NCBI RefSeq assembly: GCF_014858725.1
Contig: NZ_AQGV01000015.1
Coordinates: 868,001-932,000, forward strand
Length of the DNA: 64,000 bases
Direction of reading: 5' to 3'
Source of the DNA: Pseudoalteromonas aurantia 208
GTDB taxonomy: Bacteria; Pseudomonadota; Gammaproteobacteria; Enterobacterales; Alteromonadaceae
In this document: in pieces, positions 54,313-63,222 of the stretch
How positions within the stretch are numbered: position 1 is the stretch's first letter
Layout of the letters: each line of letters starts with the position of its first letter
Made by a program: the position numbers and the translations under genes
Notes under the pieces: model-generated
Databases searched by the model: none
The model's input: the letters and a program-made list of their open reading frames with translations, nothing else
Told to the model about the DNA's origin: nothing

Positions 54313-54786
54313 CTAATTGGATGATAATTTTTGCATTTTCCACTGTGATTGATTAGGTGTCAAAATAAAGACTTTACTAAATTGATTTTCGTTAATTGTC
54401 ACAATGTGACCACTTAATAGCTTTATGAGCGCCGGCGTTGTATTACTGTGACCAGCAATCGCTACCGTGCCTGTGAGTTTTCGTATATTGTCAGCGAATG
54501 TACTCAGATCATGCGGCTCATAGTGGGTAACGGGTAGAGCAACTTTTTTAGCCAGCGGTAAAATCGTTTGCTGCGTGCGGTTATAATTGGTACTAAACAA
54601 ATGTTTAGGCGCATAGGATTGCACCATCGTCGCTAATCGCTTAGCGCGTTCTTGACCTTTGGCTGTGAGGTGTGGGTCTTTCCCTTGCATTTTTTCTGCA
54701 TGTCGAAATAAAATAATGTGCTCAGGCTGTGAAAAAGCGTGCCAAGTTGTTAATGTACACAGCAATCCGATGAGTATAATTTTCAT
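54313..54786 (-). CDS. Secreted histidine phosphatase (SixA/PGM-like)
   Basis: A 157-residue protein starting at ATG 54786 gives a signal peptide (MKIILIGLLCTLTTWHAFS); a longer frame to 54828 lacks support. The mature part has the histidine phosphatase signature (LFRHAEK with catalytic His, then HLTAKGQERAKRLA) and a second His in AIAGHSNTTPALI. It should act in the periplasm on a phosphorylated small molecule. Its closeness to the pigment-type genes may be incidental. Confidence 0.8.
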   Translation of the reverse strand: MKIILIGLLCTLTTWHAFSQPEHIILFRHAEKMQGKDPHLTAKGQERAKRLATMVQSYAPKHLFSTNYNRTQQTILPLAKKVALPVTHYEPHDLSTFADNIRKLTGTVAIAGHSNTTPALIKLLSGHIVTINENQFSKVFILTPNQSQWKMQKLSSN

Positions 54787-54891
54787 GATATGAAACGTAA
54801 GCTTGTTGATTTTTAGAGACTTTACCAAAGAGAAAAGCGTGAAGCAAATAGGCAGGTTTCCCTGCCAAAGTGCGTAACTTTATCTTTAACA

Positions 54892-56580
54892 TCAGAAATT
54901 TAATAATGAATAAATAGCTTGCGTTTGATGCTGTGTGTTGAGTGTGTGAAGTAGTGCCTCACTTGGTTCGAACAAATCAGAGTCATTTAGAGTAACCTGC
55001 AATAGATCTTCAGCAATCGTGTTATTGCTAAGCAATGGATGTTCAGGGTTATAAACAATGAATAGTGCACAGCAACTCGCTGCAAATAGTTGTGTATATT
55101 GTTTGGTTATCGCAAAGCGAGCGATACTTGTTGGTTCGTTTTGTTCACTATGTTGAAGCGTTTGTACGCAATCGCACCAGTTTAAAATTTGCTGTTTCAG
55201 GACTGCGAATTGCTGCGCTAAAGACGCGGTTACCGTATGTTCATGGAGTTGCTCGGTGATGGCGAGAAATGACGATAGAACCGGATCATTACCCATGTTA
55301 TTTATTGATAAATCATGGCTATCAAGGTTTGCTACTGGTTTGGTGGTATCTAGGCTGAACCACAGCTCTAAGTCTTGATGAAGCTCCACTTGAGCCAGCA
55401 ATTTGGCTGCAATGGCATTAGTTTGTGACGATATCAACCCGAGATTCAACTGACTACTGCCATCAAACAAAGAGACAACGGCATTGTCCCTTTGCATTTT
55501 TTGAAATATACCCGCTTGGTACTCTTCACGTAAATAATACCGAGCGCCTAAAATGACTTTTAGTTCGTCAATCGCTAACTCAGTGGTTTTAGGCACCCAA
55601 TATTTACAACATGCAGAATAGACGCTTAAACTTTTACTGGCATAACTAATGGCTTTACTACTGGCTAAAGACACCATTTCAGCAACAATTAGCTTCGCAA
55701 AACTGCGGCCAAGACCTTGCTTCACCGTTGGCATATCAAGTACGGTTTTTTGGTATAAAGCGCGGGACTTTGCAAAGTCATACGTTAAGCGTAAACAGGT
55801 ATCAAAAGCCCCCAATGAAAAGCCTGCACATAATATGCGTGAAATTTGCAATGCTTTAAGCACGCCATACATACCGGGTTCATTGGTTTCAATCAGTGCT
55901 GACTTGGGCACTTTTGTGTTATTGAAACGAACTCCACTGATATCTGCGCATCGGATCCCATGAGTGTTAATTTTCTCGATTGCTTCATAATCAGTAAGCT
56001 GAGTTTTATCTAGTAGAAATACTGCAAGCGATTCACGTTGATTGCTATCGTATTTGCGAACCAGAATAGTCATAGTGTGGCCCTCAGTTGCATTGTTGAT
56101 AAGCCACTTTTCGCCATGTAGCAGGTAACCATCGGTGCAGGGCGTCGCACTGACTTCACTGGCCAATAAGTTACTGCCATGGCGTTTTTCGGTGAGCGCC
56201 AAGCAGCCTAAATGGCCTTCGAGTATATGTTTAGCTAATTGCTTTTTTTGCGTCTGATTAGCACATAACCAAATAGGCAGTGCACCTAACATGGTTTGCC
56301 CAGTTGCAATGGCTGCGGTCAAATCTCGACGAGAGAGTGCTCTGCACATAAGCAGTAGCTCTGAAAACTCACCTAATTGCCCCCCCAACTCTTGTGGAAC
56401 AAAGTAGCGAAAATACCCGATGTGGGTTAAATAACTGATATATTCTTCTGGAAATTGCTGTGTTTCATCCAGCGCGACAGACCGTGCAAAGTGAATGGTA
56501 TTGCTCGCATCGGTTGGGTCGCCGAGGGTGTTTTCAAGTAACTGAACATGATGTAAAAAATCAGGAGTAAGATGCGTCAT
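54892..56580 (-). CDS. Acyl-CoA dehydrogenase, 562 residues (possible TamT-like)
   Basis: A 562-residue protein. Residues about 1-380 follow the ACAD fold: N-terminal helical domain with GYFRYFVPQELGGQLGEF, the flavin/substrate loop CLALTEKRHGSNLLASEV (equivalent to LTEPxxGSD), LHGEKWLINNA, and a C-terminal bundle with ILGARYYLREEYQAGIFQKMQRDNAVVSLFDGSSQLN. An additional ~170-residue C-terminal helical extension is unusual. Its start overlaps the PPTase stop by 20 bases, so it is part of that operon. Tambjamine clusters encode an acyl dehydrogenase (TamT) that desaturates the fatty chain; a similar role is inferred here but not proven. Confidence 0.82.
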   Translation of the reverse strand: MTHLTPDFLHHVQLLENTLGDPTDASNTIHFARSVALDETQQFPEEYISYLTHIGYFRYFVPQELGGQLGEFSELLLMCRALSRRDLTAAIATGQTMLGALPIWLCANQTQKKQLAKHILEGHLGCLALTEKRHGSNLLASEVSATPCTDGYLLHGEKWLINNATEGHTMTILVRKYDSNQRESLAVFLLDKTQLTDYEAIEKINTHGIRCADISGVRFNNTKVPKSALIETNEPGMYGVLKALQISRILCAGFSLGAFDTCLRLTYDFAKSRALYQKTVLDMPTVKQGLGRSFAKLIVAEMVSLASSKAISYASKSLSVYSACCKYWVPKTTELAIDELKVILGARYYLREEYQAGIFQKMQRDNAVVSLFDGSSQLNLGLISSQTNAIAAKLLAQVELHQDLELWFSLDTTKPVANLDSHDLSINNMGNDPVLSSFLAITEQLHEHTVTASLAQQFAVLKQQILNWCDCVQTLQHSEQNEPTSIARFAITKQYTQLFAASCCALFIVYNPEHPLLSNNTIAEDLLQVTLNDSDLFEPSEALLHTLNTQHQTQAIYSLLNF

Positions 56581-57241
56581 AATTAGGTTCTAATAATAAA
56601 ATATCGTGTTGATGAAGTTGCCACGCCTGATATTGCCAATGCGTGATTTGTGTGTAGAGATTGTTGTTAATGATGATGTTATTTGGTTGCCATTTTACAA
56701 CGGAAACAGCTTGACAAAATGTAAGGAAAGGGCCATGCCCAATAGCTTTGTAAAGCGCTTCTTTAATACACCATAACTGGGTTGCCGTGCGTTTTCCCAG
56801 TGTACTCAAACATACTTGTTCACCGGGAGTTAGCCAAGGAGCGGGTGTGTTATTAAACCTTGACTGGTGTTCGGTATCAATGCCGAATGTGCCAGTACAC
56901 AGTGCCGCAATGGCCAACTCAGCGGTGTGACTGAGGCCTACTGGTAGACCAGAAACTGCACAAAAAGGGGCGCCTTTATTATTCTTAATTAATGATAATT
57001 GATGGGTCTTTAGATGAGAGTGAACGTGGTTTTTTAATAACCATTTGGCACTAAGACGCGCACCGAGCCAGCGCAGAGCCGGTTGTTTGAATGTAAAGTC
57101 ATGATATGTGGCAAGCTCATCATCAGATAAATGTGACATGAGCTGTAGCTTCATAGCAGGGACCATTAACCGCAGCTTTAACTGCGGTAAATGGAGTGCA
57201 TAGACCTCATGTGTGGGAGATGATTTAAGTTGCGTAAGCAT
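56561..57241 (-). CDS. Sfp-type 4'-phosphopantetheinyl transferase (PigL-like)
   Basis: A 226-residue Sfp-type PPTase. Mg/CoA motifs are present: GIDTE (120-124) and WCIKEALYKAIGHG (157-170). The N-terminal half shows the LRWLGARLSAKWLL region of the family. It would convert apo-carrier proteins to holo forms by attaching phosphopantetheine. Prodiginine clusters carry such an enzyme (PigL) next to PigK, matching the gene order here. The carrier proteins it would serve are not in the window. Confidence 0.9.
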   Translation of the reverse strand: MLTQLKSSPTHEVYALHLPQLKLRLMVPAMKLQLMSHLSDDELATYHDFTFKQPALRWLGARLSAKWLLKNHVHSHLKTHQLSLIKNNKGAPFCAVSGLPVGLSHTAELAIAALCTGTFGIDTEHQSRFNNTPAPWLTPGEQVCLSTLGKRTATQLWCIKEALYKAIGHGPFLTFCQAVSVVKWQPNNIIINNNLYTQITHWQYQAWQLHQHDILLLEPNYDASYS

Positions 57242-57250
57242 ATTAGATGA

Positions 57251-57556
57251 TCACCATTGATAACCCGGCATGAGCTCATCTGCGTGGATGGTTTCCACCA
57301 CATCTGCCATTTGTGTGAATCTTTCGACTAGAGACTGAAACAAAGGAGTATGGGTTTCTAACTCGAATTCAGCCAATGACGTGACGGATACAACTTCTAC
57401 ATAGTCATAATCTAGGTTATGTACTTTACTCACCACAAAACGTTTTACGGTTTGTAAATCACGACATGCGACGTAATCCGTGTCTGTGACCCACTGTTCA
57501 AATTGCGCTCTATGTGCGGTTGATTTCAGTTTTATTTTATCGATAATAATCGGCAT
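57251..57556 (-). CDS. HapK/PigK/RedY-like small protein
   Basis: A 101-residue protein with a dimeric alpha/beta-barrel look (MPIIIDKIKLKS opening strand, WVTDTDYVACRDLQTVKRFVVSKV, DYDYVEVVSVTSLAEFE). It resembles the HapK (REDY-like) family, known from Hahella and Streptomyces prodiginine clusters; the DYVAC and L-V-F pattern is the basis. Function in those pathways is unclear. Its place directly between the condensing enzyme and the PPTase supports the call. An unrelated ABM-type monooxygenase is the main alternative. Confidence 0.75.
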   Translation of the reverse strand: MPIIIDKIKLKSTAHRAQFEQWVTDTDYVACRDLQTVKRFVVSKVHNLDYDYVEVVSVTSLAEFELETHTPLFQSLVERFTQMADVVETIHADELMPGYQW

Positions 57557-60253
57557 TTAATCTTCCTTATCTACAATTACCAGCCCTCTATGGGCATCAA
57601 TAGTGACTACGTCTGCGGTGTTGATCAGGGTGCTGGCGTGGTGGGTATTTACCACACACGGAATCCCAAATTCACGGGCGACAATTGAACTATGAGATAG
57701 CATTGAGCCAATATCCGTAACAACCGCACTGGCAAGTGCAAACAGTGGGGTCCACGAGGCATCGGTGAAGGGCGCAACCAGGATATCGCCTTTTTGAAAG
57801 TCGCTGGCTTGGGTTGCTAAATCGGTGATCACGCAGGCACGTGCTCTGCAAAAACCTTCTGAGGTCGTTAACCCCTGTAACGACGTTAAGCTCGGATCAA
57901 AAATAAGATCAGGTTGACTGTTAGGTTGACCAATGAAAGTCAGCGGCGGCTCTGGTTGTGTTTGCCATTGCAGGTATTGCGTGCGGTGCTTATTAAGTTG
58001 CGTTTGATCGACGAGGTGTTCGGCTGTGCAGCGCTTGTCTAAGTATTTAATGATGTTTTCAAAATCGAGATACGCGACGTCGTCAAGATGGGTTAACAGT
58101 CCTTTTTGCATTAAACGTCTGGCGACTTCATACACTACGCGACGAATTAACCAAATTGAGGTGGTCATACTCATGCGTGTTTCTTCGCGTAATTTGGCAC
58201 ATCCACAATATAGTGAAATAACTCGGTTAATTGTAAAACGCTGTGTCCAGCTCAGTTCATTCAGTAGATCACGACTGATTTTTTGCTGTTTTTGTGTTTG
58301 TTCAGCCAAGGCACCATCGACTTCATAGCCTTGTTTTAGATAGAGCTTTATCATTTGTAGCACGTAGGTTCTATCGTCTAACCAACGTGGGTTTGTGAGT
58401 TCCATTTCTTCACGGCCACGTACACCATTATCGCGCATAAAATTGGCCAAAGGGCCTTGCGAAAATCTCAGTCCGAGTGAGGTCGTGGTGAGGAAGTCTT
58501 CAATTTCAGAAATCGTTTTGTTCGTAAATACATCTTTAACCTGAGGCCATGCATTTAGTATTTTACACAATTGCCAAAGCTCTTGTGCACTGGCGACGGT
58601 TCGCAAGTTTGACATGTCACCTTTAATTTTATTTTGTAGGTGCTTACTTTTATCACCTAACCATTTAGCACTGAGCTCTTCCAATAACCCATAACAGGCA
58701 AACGCATTGATATAATAGGGTAAATAACCTTCGTGCATGGTTTTAAAATACGTTAAGCAATGTGTAAATTCATTGTTGAGTGCTTCGTGAGACAACGCGG
58801 TAATATCTTGAACTTGGACTCGATCAAACTCTTCAAAACGTGATGCTATCATTGATTTGGCACGACGTTTTGCTTGAAAAAATTCTTTAACATTTTGCTT
58901 GATCCAATACTTTAAACACTGTTTAGGTGTCATATCGGGATGGCTGTGAGCGGTACCATAGGGGTTTTCATATCCAGTTAGGTCGATGGCTTCACTACTA
59001 AAACGTGCTAAAAATGGGGTTTGATCTGCTCCGACAGGAGTTTGAGATAGCTGCCACGCTGTATACGATACGTTTAAATAAACGTGACCTTTGTAATAAG
59101 CGATAGTTTCATTGGCTTCACCGAGATCCAGTAAACCAAGCTTTTTACCGCAATCAATGTGTACACGGGTTTGATAGTACTGGGCAAATGACAGTCCCAA
59201 TGGTGTCATACGACCGGTAAATATTTCACCAATGTCCATACGAGACCAGAGAATGTCTTTTTGTACGTGCATTGATTTATTACCTAAATAAAAAGGCTCT
59301 GGTTTCACTTTTTGACTGGTAATAGGTCGACTTTGTAGTAGCCAGACTTTGCCGTCACTGATTGTCCACTCGACATCTTGCGGACGGCCAAAATAAGACT
59401 CGACTTGACGGAGCACACTATACAGAGCTTGTTGATCAATATGGTTGAGTACTGGCTCATTTTGTAAAGTTGGTGGAACTGAAAGCTTTTTTATATCGCC
59501 ATTAAGATAAACGACTTGATGTTGCTTTGGCTGGGTTGCATGCGCAATTAACTCGCCATGCGTTTTATCAATATGATAACTATCACTGCTCACTTGGCCT
59601 GAAACTAGCCCTTCACATAAACCGTAACAGCCTTCAATAATAAATGCACTTTGTTCGAGTGTGGTTGGGTGTTGGCCAAATGCCACTCCGGATACATCAC
59701 CAAATTGCATTTGCTGGACAACTACAGCAATTTTTGGTAGCTCAGTTGCTTGGCCCAAGGTTTGTCGATATTGAAATGCGGCGTCACTCAATGCCGAAGC
59801 CCAACAAGCTTTAACTGCTTGTAATATATTGTCGGTGCCTTCTACTGCAAGTTTAGTCAGGTGTTGGCCTGCAAATGAGTGGCTTTCGCTGTCTTCATCC
59901 GTTGCAGAAGAACGCACTGCAACAGGACCAATTAATAGGGATGCGGCATTACAGACTTGCTCGGCGATATGCTCTGGTATACTGGCGGTCAAAATAGCCT
60001 CAGCCAGTGCGCGCCACTGTGTCGCGCCCTGGGTCAGATCAAAGTGTACGAGTAGCTGAGTTTGCTCAAGAAATTCTTCAAATAATGCGACAGTGATGCA
60101 GTAGCCATTGGGGACTGGTAAGCCTGCATTGTGCATCGCAATTAGTGACGCACCTTTACCACCTACCTGTTCGGCACGCGCACTGCGTCGAGTATCAAAA
60201 TGAATAATGCCCTCACAGAGCGGTTGTTTAATGGCAAGAGAATGAATTGTCAT
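57557..60253 (-). CDS. PEP-synthase-like condensing enzyme (PigC/TamQ-like)
   Basis: An 898-residue protein starting at ATG 60253 (AAGGA seven bases upstream; a TTG at 60271 is less likely). The N-terminal ~330 residues are a PPDK/PEP synthase-type ATP-binding domain (GGKGASLIAMHNAGLPVPNGYC, VAVRSSATDEDS, QDVEWTISDGKVWLLQSRPI). A long central helical region follows. The C-terminus is a swivelling phosphohistidine domain with His in SMLSHSSIVAREFGIP (residue ~854). This is the layout of prodiginine PigC and tambjamine TamQ, which join bipyrrole aldehyde to a pyrrole or amine using ATP. Rifampicin phosphotransferase has the same architecture and is the main alternative. Confidence 0.82.
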   Translation of the reverse strand: MTIHSLAIKQPLCEGIIHFDTRRSARAEQVGGKGASLIAMHNAGLPVPNGYCITVALFEEFLEQTQLLVHFDLTQGATQWRALAEAILTASIPEHIAEQVCNAASLLIGPVAVRSSATDEDSESHSFAGQHLTKLAVEGTDNILQAVKACWASALSDAAFQYRQTLGQATELPKIAVVVQQMQFGDVSGVAFGQHPTTLEQSAFIIEGCYGLCEGLVSGQVSSDSYHIDKTHGELIAHATQPKQHQVVYLNGDIKKLSVPPTLQNEPVLNHIDQQALYSVLRQVESYFGRPQDVEWTISDGKVWLLQSRPITSQKVKPEPFYLGNKSMHVQKDILWSRMDIGEIFTGRMTPLGLSFAQYYQTRVHIDCGKKLGLLDLGEANETIAYYKGHVYLNVSYTAWQLSQTPVGADQTPFLARFSSEAIDLTGYENPYGTAHSHPDMTPKQCLKYWIKQNVKEFFQAKRRAKSMIASRFEEFDRVQVQDITALSHEALNNEFTHCLTYFKTMHEGYLPYYINAFACYGLLEELSAKWLGDKSKHLQNKIKGDMSNLRTVASAQELWQLCKILNAWPQVKDVFTNKTISEIEDFLTTTSLGLRFSQGPLANFMRDNGVRGREEMELTNPRWLDDRTYVLQMIKLYLKQGYEVDGALAEQTQKQQKISRDLLNELSWTQRFTINRVISLYCGCAKLREETRMSMTTSIWLIRRVVYEVARRLMQKGLLTHLDDVAYLDFENIIKYLDKRCTAEHLVDQTQLNKHRTQYLQWQTQPEPPLTFIGQPNSQPDLIFDPSLTSLQGLTTSEGFCRARACVITDLATQASDFQKGDILVAPFTDASWTPLFALASAVVTDIGSMLSHSSIVAREFGIPCVVNTHHASTLINTADVVTIDAHRGLVIVDKED

Positions 60254-60279
60254 GTGTATGTCCTTACGCAAGAAGTAAC

Positions 60280-61296
60280 TTATTTTTGTGCCAAAAATGC
60301 AAAGTAGCTTTCACCGGGCATTAAGCGTTTACTGTTGACTTGAGAAAAGCCTGTGCGAGTGAGTGAGCGTTTAAGCTGTTCAACATCAGGTAATGCTCCG
60401 CCAATATCGCTTAAGCTGAACCAGAGGTTTAACGCCGTGATGGCGCTACTGCCACCTTGGCAACTGGTGGTCATGAGTAGCTGTCCACCCGGTTTGAGAA
60501 GCGAGAGGGCTTTGGCTAGCACTGCTTGTCGCTGGCTCTCAGTGAAGTAATAAATATTGTTATGTAACGTGATCAGGTCATATTGTGATTCGCCTTGTAA
60601 GTCAAAGAATGATTTATGGCGTAAATCGACACTTTTGATACCGTGCTTAATTAAGGTTTGATTAGCGTGGGCAACAACATCAGCTTGATAATCAATTGCG
60701 GTAATATCGCAACTGTTAAGACGTTTACTGAGGTACACTAAATACTTGCCAGCACCACACCCGACTTCTAAAATAGCCTTCGGTTGAGGTTGCTTTTTTA
60801 GTCCCCATTCGATGGCTTCTTCCACGAAAGGTTCTAAAATTTGGGATGACTGGGCAATCACTTTACCGTCTTGATCTGAGAGTTGGTAAGCGTTGTTTTG
60901 TTTCATTCGAGTTGGGGCACTCAGTAGCGCGTCATAATGATAACGAATGGCTTCTTCGAACATGGCCGCTGCAATTTGATTTTCTTGTTTAGCTAAGTGA
61001 CGACTTAGTTTACCTTTTAAACGATATCGGCCTGCGCTAAATCCAAGCTCACCTAAACGTACACCACATTCTAACCAAGCCTCAAGCGCATCTCGTTTAT
61101 TGTCTTCAATGGTGAGTTGCTGCTGTAACTGGTCTAAGCTTTGTTCTGCTTGACTCAAACTGTTGAGTAAACCACTGGAGTTTGCTGCGGTGACAAAGCT
61201 GGTTCGATATACGGTATCTACTTGCTTTCCAAGGCGCAGGAACGCAAAGATATTTTTATCAAAGATGAGCTTTCTTAAAGTGCTTAGTTGCATCAT
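60280..61296 (-). CDS. SAM-dependent methyltransferase (PigF-like O-methyltransferase)
   Basis: A 338-residue class I methyltransferase. SAM motif I is ILEVGCGAGKYLVYL (EVGCGAGK at 177-184); later motifs include ITAIDYQADVV and YDLITLHNNIYY. The N-terminal ~150 residues are helical, as in polyketide-type and prodigiosin O-methyltransferases (PigF). AAGGA lies before two adjacent ATG codons (61296 and 61293), either of which may be used. Adjacent to the condensing enzyme, it is likely to O-methylate a hydroxy-bipyrrole. Its length is close to what I recall for PigF. Confidence 0.85.
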   Translation of the reverse strand: MMQLSTLRKLIFDKNIFAFLRLGKQVDTVYRTSFVTAANSSGLLNSLSQAEQSLDQLQQQLTIEDNKRDALEAWLECGVRLGELGFSAGRYRLKGKLSRHLAKQENQIAAAMFEEAIRYHYDALLSAPTRMKQNNAYQLSDQDGKVIAQSSQILEPFVEEAIEWGLKKQPQPKAILEVGCGAGKYLVYLSKRLNSCDITAIDYQADVVAHANQTLIKHGIKSVDLRHKSFFDLQGESQYDLITLHNNIYYFTESQRQAVLAKALSLLKPGGQLLMTTSCQGGSSAITALNLWFSLSDIGGALPDVEQLKRSLTRTGFSQVNSKRLMPGESYFAFLAQK

Positions 61297-61302
61297 TTAT
61301 CC

Positions 61303-62496
61303 TTAAAAATAGTAACGGATCCCAAACTGCAAAAGATCTGAAAACTGTTCAAATTCACTGTTTCTTTGCCCTTTCTGTGGGGTATAGGCCAGCGCGAGTC
61401 GTATTTGTAGGTTGTCACTTGCAGAATGGGTAATTACGGCTGAAATGTTAACGTGGTTGTCAATTAGGTTTTGGATTGCCAATAATTCATAGCGAGTTAA
61501 ATCGCTCCATTCATCAGTGAAAGAAACCGCCATGTAACGCTTAGCAATTCCGAGGTTGGAAATGTTGCTTTGTGCGTAACGTTTTTGCCAAAGCAGATAA
61601 TCAGAAGCAGTTTCGGCTGCCAGCGTTTGTTGAGTCCATTCGATGGTCAACATGCCATTGGCACCGAGTTTCCTACTTAACCCTAGCAGCATGCGTTGCT
61701 GGGATGATTGCTCAAAAAGTTGTTTACTGGTTTGTGATAAATCACCGTATAAGTACTCGGCATATGCATCAACGTTGAGCCAGTTGATGAAATGCTGTGT
61801 ACTCAAAGAGGCGTATTGCTGTGACTCTCGGTTTGCCAGAGTCAGCAGCCAAACACCCTGCTGTAAGCTTCCCTTTAGCGTTTGTAGCAGGTTGACGTGG
61901 CCATTATTATTTACAGTGATAACGCTCTGAGTTTGTACTGTATTGGGGAAGAAATAGTCGTATTTAATGGCATCTACGCCTGACTTGTATAGCCTATCCA
62001 AATCGAAGATGTTAAATGCCCCAAGCGGGTCAATTGGTGAAAAAATCCGACCCAGACCAATCGTGATCGGCTGTCGACCAAGCGTGAGGCTGCTACGAGA
62101 AAAGCGGCGTTGCCAGTAACTCCAATCAAGCTGTCCGAGCCATTGATGATGGCTGTGTTCATCTTGCCATGTCGCATCGAGTTTACGGTCAACAACTGGT
62201 GACGGTGTGAACATGGATAATGCCGATTGATTATCCACGTAATCGAAATCAATTTGTGCATGATTTACCCACTCGCCTTGCAAAAGGTACGACTGCGATT
62301 CTAATCGGACGAATTGATTGGAGCCAAGTGCAGCGCGGTCATGGCCATCAATGGCAACGATATTAGCTTCATACACGCCAGACCACATGGGTGCTGGCGT
62401 GCTTTGTGATTCTAATAGCAGCTCAAAGTCATCTTCGAACGCGGTGCTGGTAACCTGCATTAATATGCAGGTACTGATGAGTGCTTTTTTTATCAC
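61303..62496 (-). CDS. Outer-membrane beta-barrel protein
   Basis: A 397-residue protein with a short signal peptide (MIKKALISTCILMQVTSTAF) and aromatic/polar strand pattern ending in FGIRYYF, as in outer-membrane barrels. GTG start at 62496 overlaps the ABC ATPase stop (GTGA), so it is translationally coupled with the transporter. It lacks TolC-like coiled coils, so it is not a typical TolC exit duct. It could be a porin-like component for release or uptake of the cluster's product. Function is inferred only. Confidence 0.8.
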   Translation of the reverse strand: MIKKALISTCILMQVTSTAFEDDFELLLESQSTPAPMWSGVYEANIVAIDGHDRAALGSNQFVRLESQSYLLQGEWVNHAQIDFDYVDNQSALSMFTPSPVVDRKLDATWQDEHSHHQWLGQLDWSYWQRRFSRSSLTLGRQPITIGLGRIFSPIDPLGAFNIFDLDRLYKSGVDAIKYDYFFPNTVQTQSVITVNNNGHVNLLQTLKGSLQQGVWLLTLANRESQQYASLSTQHFINWLNVDAYAEYLYGDLSQTSKQLFEQSSQQRMLLGLSRKLGANGMLTIEWTQQTLAAETASDYLLWQKRYAQSNISNLGIAKRYMAVSFTDEWSDLTRYELLAIQNLIDNHVNISAVITHSASDNLQIRLALAYTPQKGQRNSEFEQFSDLLQFGIRYYF

Positions 62497-63212
62497 GATG
62501 GGATTGCCGCCGGCGAATGTGTCGATGAGATATGTTGCAATTGTTCGTCACGGATGACTTTGCCATCTTGTAGATGAATAACGCGGTGTGCACGTTCGAT
62601 AACACGGGGATCATGAGAGCTGAATATAAACGTGATCCCTTGCTTTTGGTTCAAGGACACCATGAGATCCAGTAAGCTTTCGGTGGCGCGTGAGTCTAGG
62701 TTTGCTGTAGGTTCATCTGCAATGACTAACAAAGGCTTCGCTGCAATAGCGCGTGCAACGGCTACGCGCTGTTGTTGACCGCCACTGAGTTGGGCTGGGA
62801 AGCGGTCTTTAAATTCACCTAACCCAACGGCTTCAAGCGTTTCTATGGCGCGTTGTTTTCTTTGCTTTTTATCGATACCAGAGAATTCCATTATCATTTC
62901 AGTATTCTCCAAAGCAGTTAGGACAGGCATTAAGTTATATGCCTGAAATACAAAGCCAATTTTTTCTCGGCGGATGTCTGCCAATTTATTATTACTGAAT
63001 TTAGCAACCTCTTTGTTATCAAATTGATAGGTTCCATTTGTAGGCTGATCTAACATACCAATAATATTGAGCAGGGTGGATTTCCCTGAACCTGAAGGCC
63101 CTGCGATAACTGTGAATTCGCCTTGTTTAACCGTCAAATCTATCTCTTTGAGACAGTGAAAAGATTGGTGCTTGTCGGCAAAAACTTTATTAATTTTATT
63201 AAGAGTGATCAT
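62493..63212 (-). CDS. ABC transporter ATP-binding protein (MacB/LolD-type)
   Basis: A 239-residue ATPase starting at ATG 63212 (AAGGA six bases before; a longer frame to 63266 is not supported). Walker A GPSGSGKST (38-46), Q-loop FVFQAYNLMP, signature LSGGQQQRV, Walker B LLVIADEPTA are all complete. The sequence is of the MacB/LolD/FtsE class that works with FtsX-type permeases. It lies just after the permease gene and before the outer-membrane barrel gene, together likely an export or lipid-trafficking unit. Confidence 0.93.
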   Translation of the reverse strand: MITLNKINKVFADKHQSFHCLKEIDLTVKQGEFTVIAGPSGSGKSTLLNIIGMLDQPTNGTYQFDNKEVAKFSNNKLADIRREKIGFVFQAYNLMPVLTALENTEMIMEFSGIDKKQRKQRAIETLEAVGLGEFKDRFPAQLSGGQQQRVAVARAIAAKPLLVIADEPTANLDSRATESLLDLMVSLNQKQGITFIFSSHDPRVIERAHRVIHLQDGKVIRDEQLQHISSTHSPAAIPS

Positions 63213-63222
63213 GATTATTCCT

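Noticed and set aside
54313..54786. Histidine phosphatase as the regulator of the phosphohistidine condensing enzyme
   Set aside because: It has a signal peptide and should be periplasmic, while the condensing enzyme is cytoplasmic.
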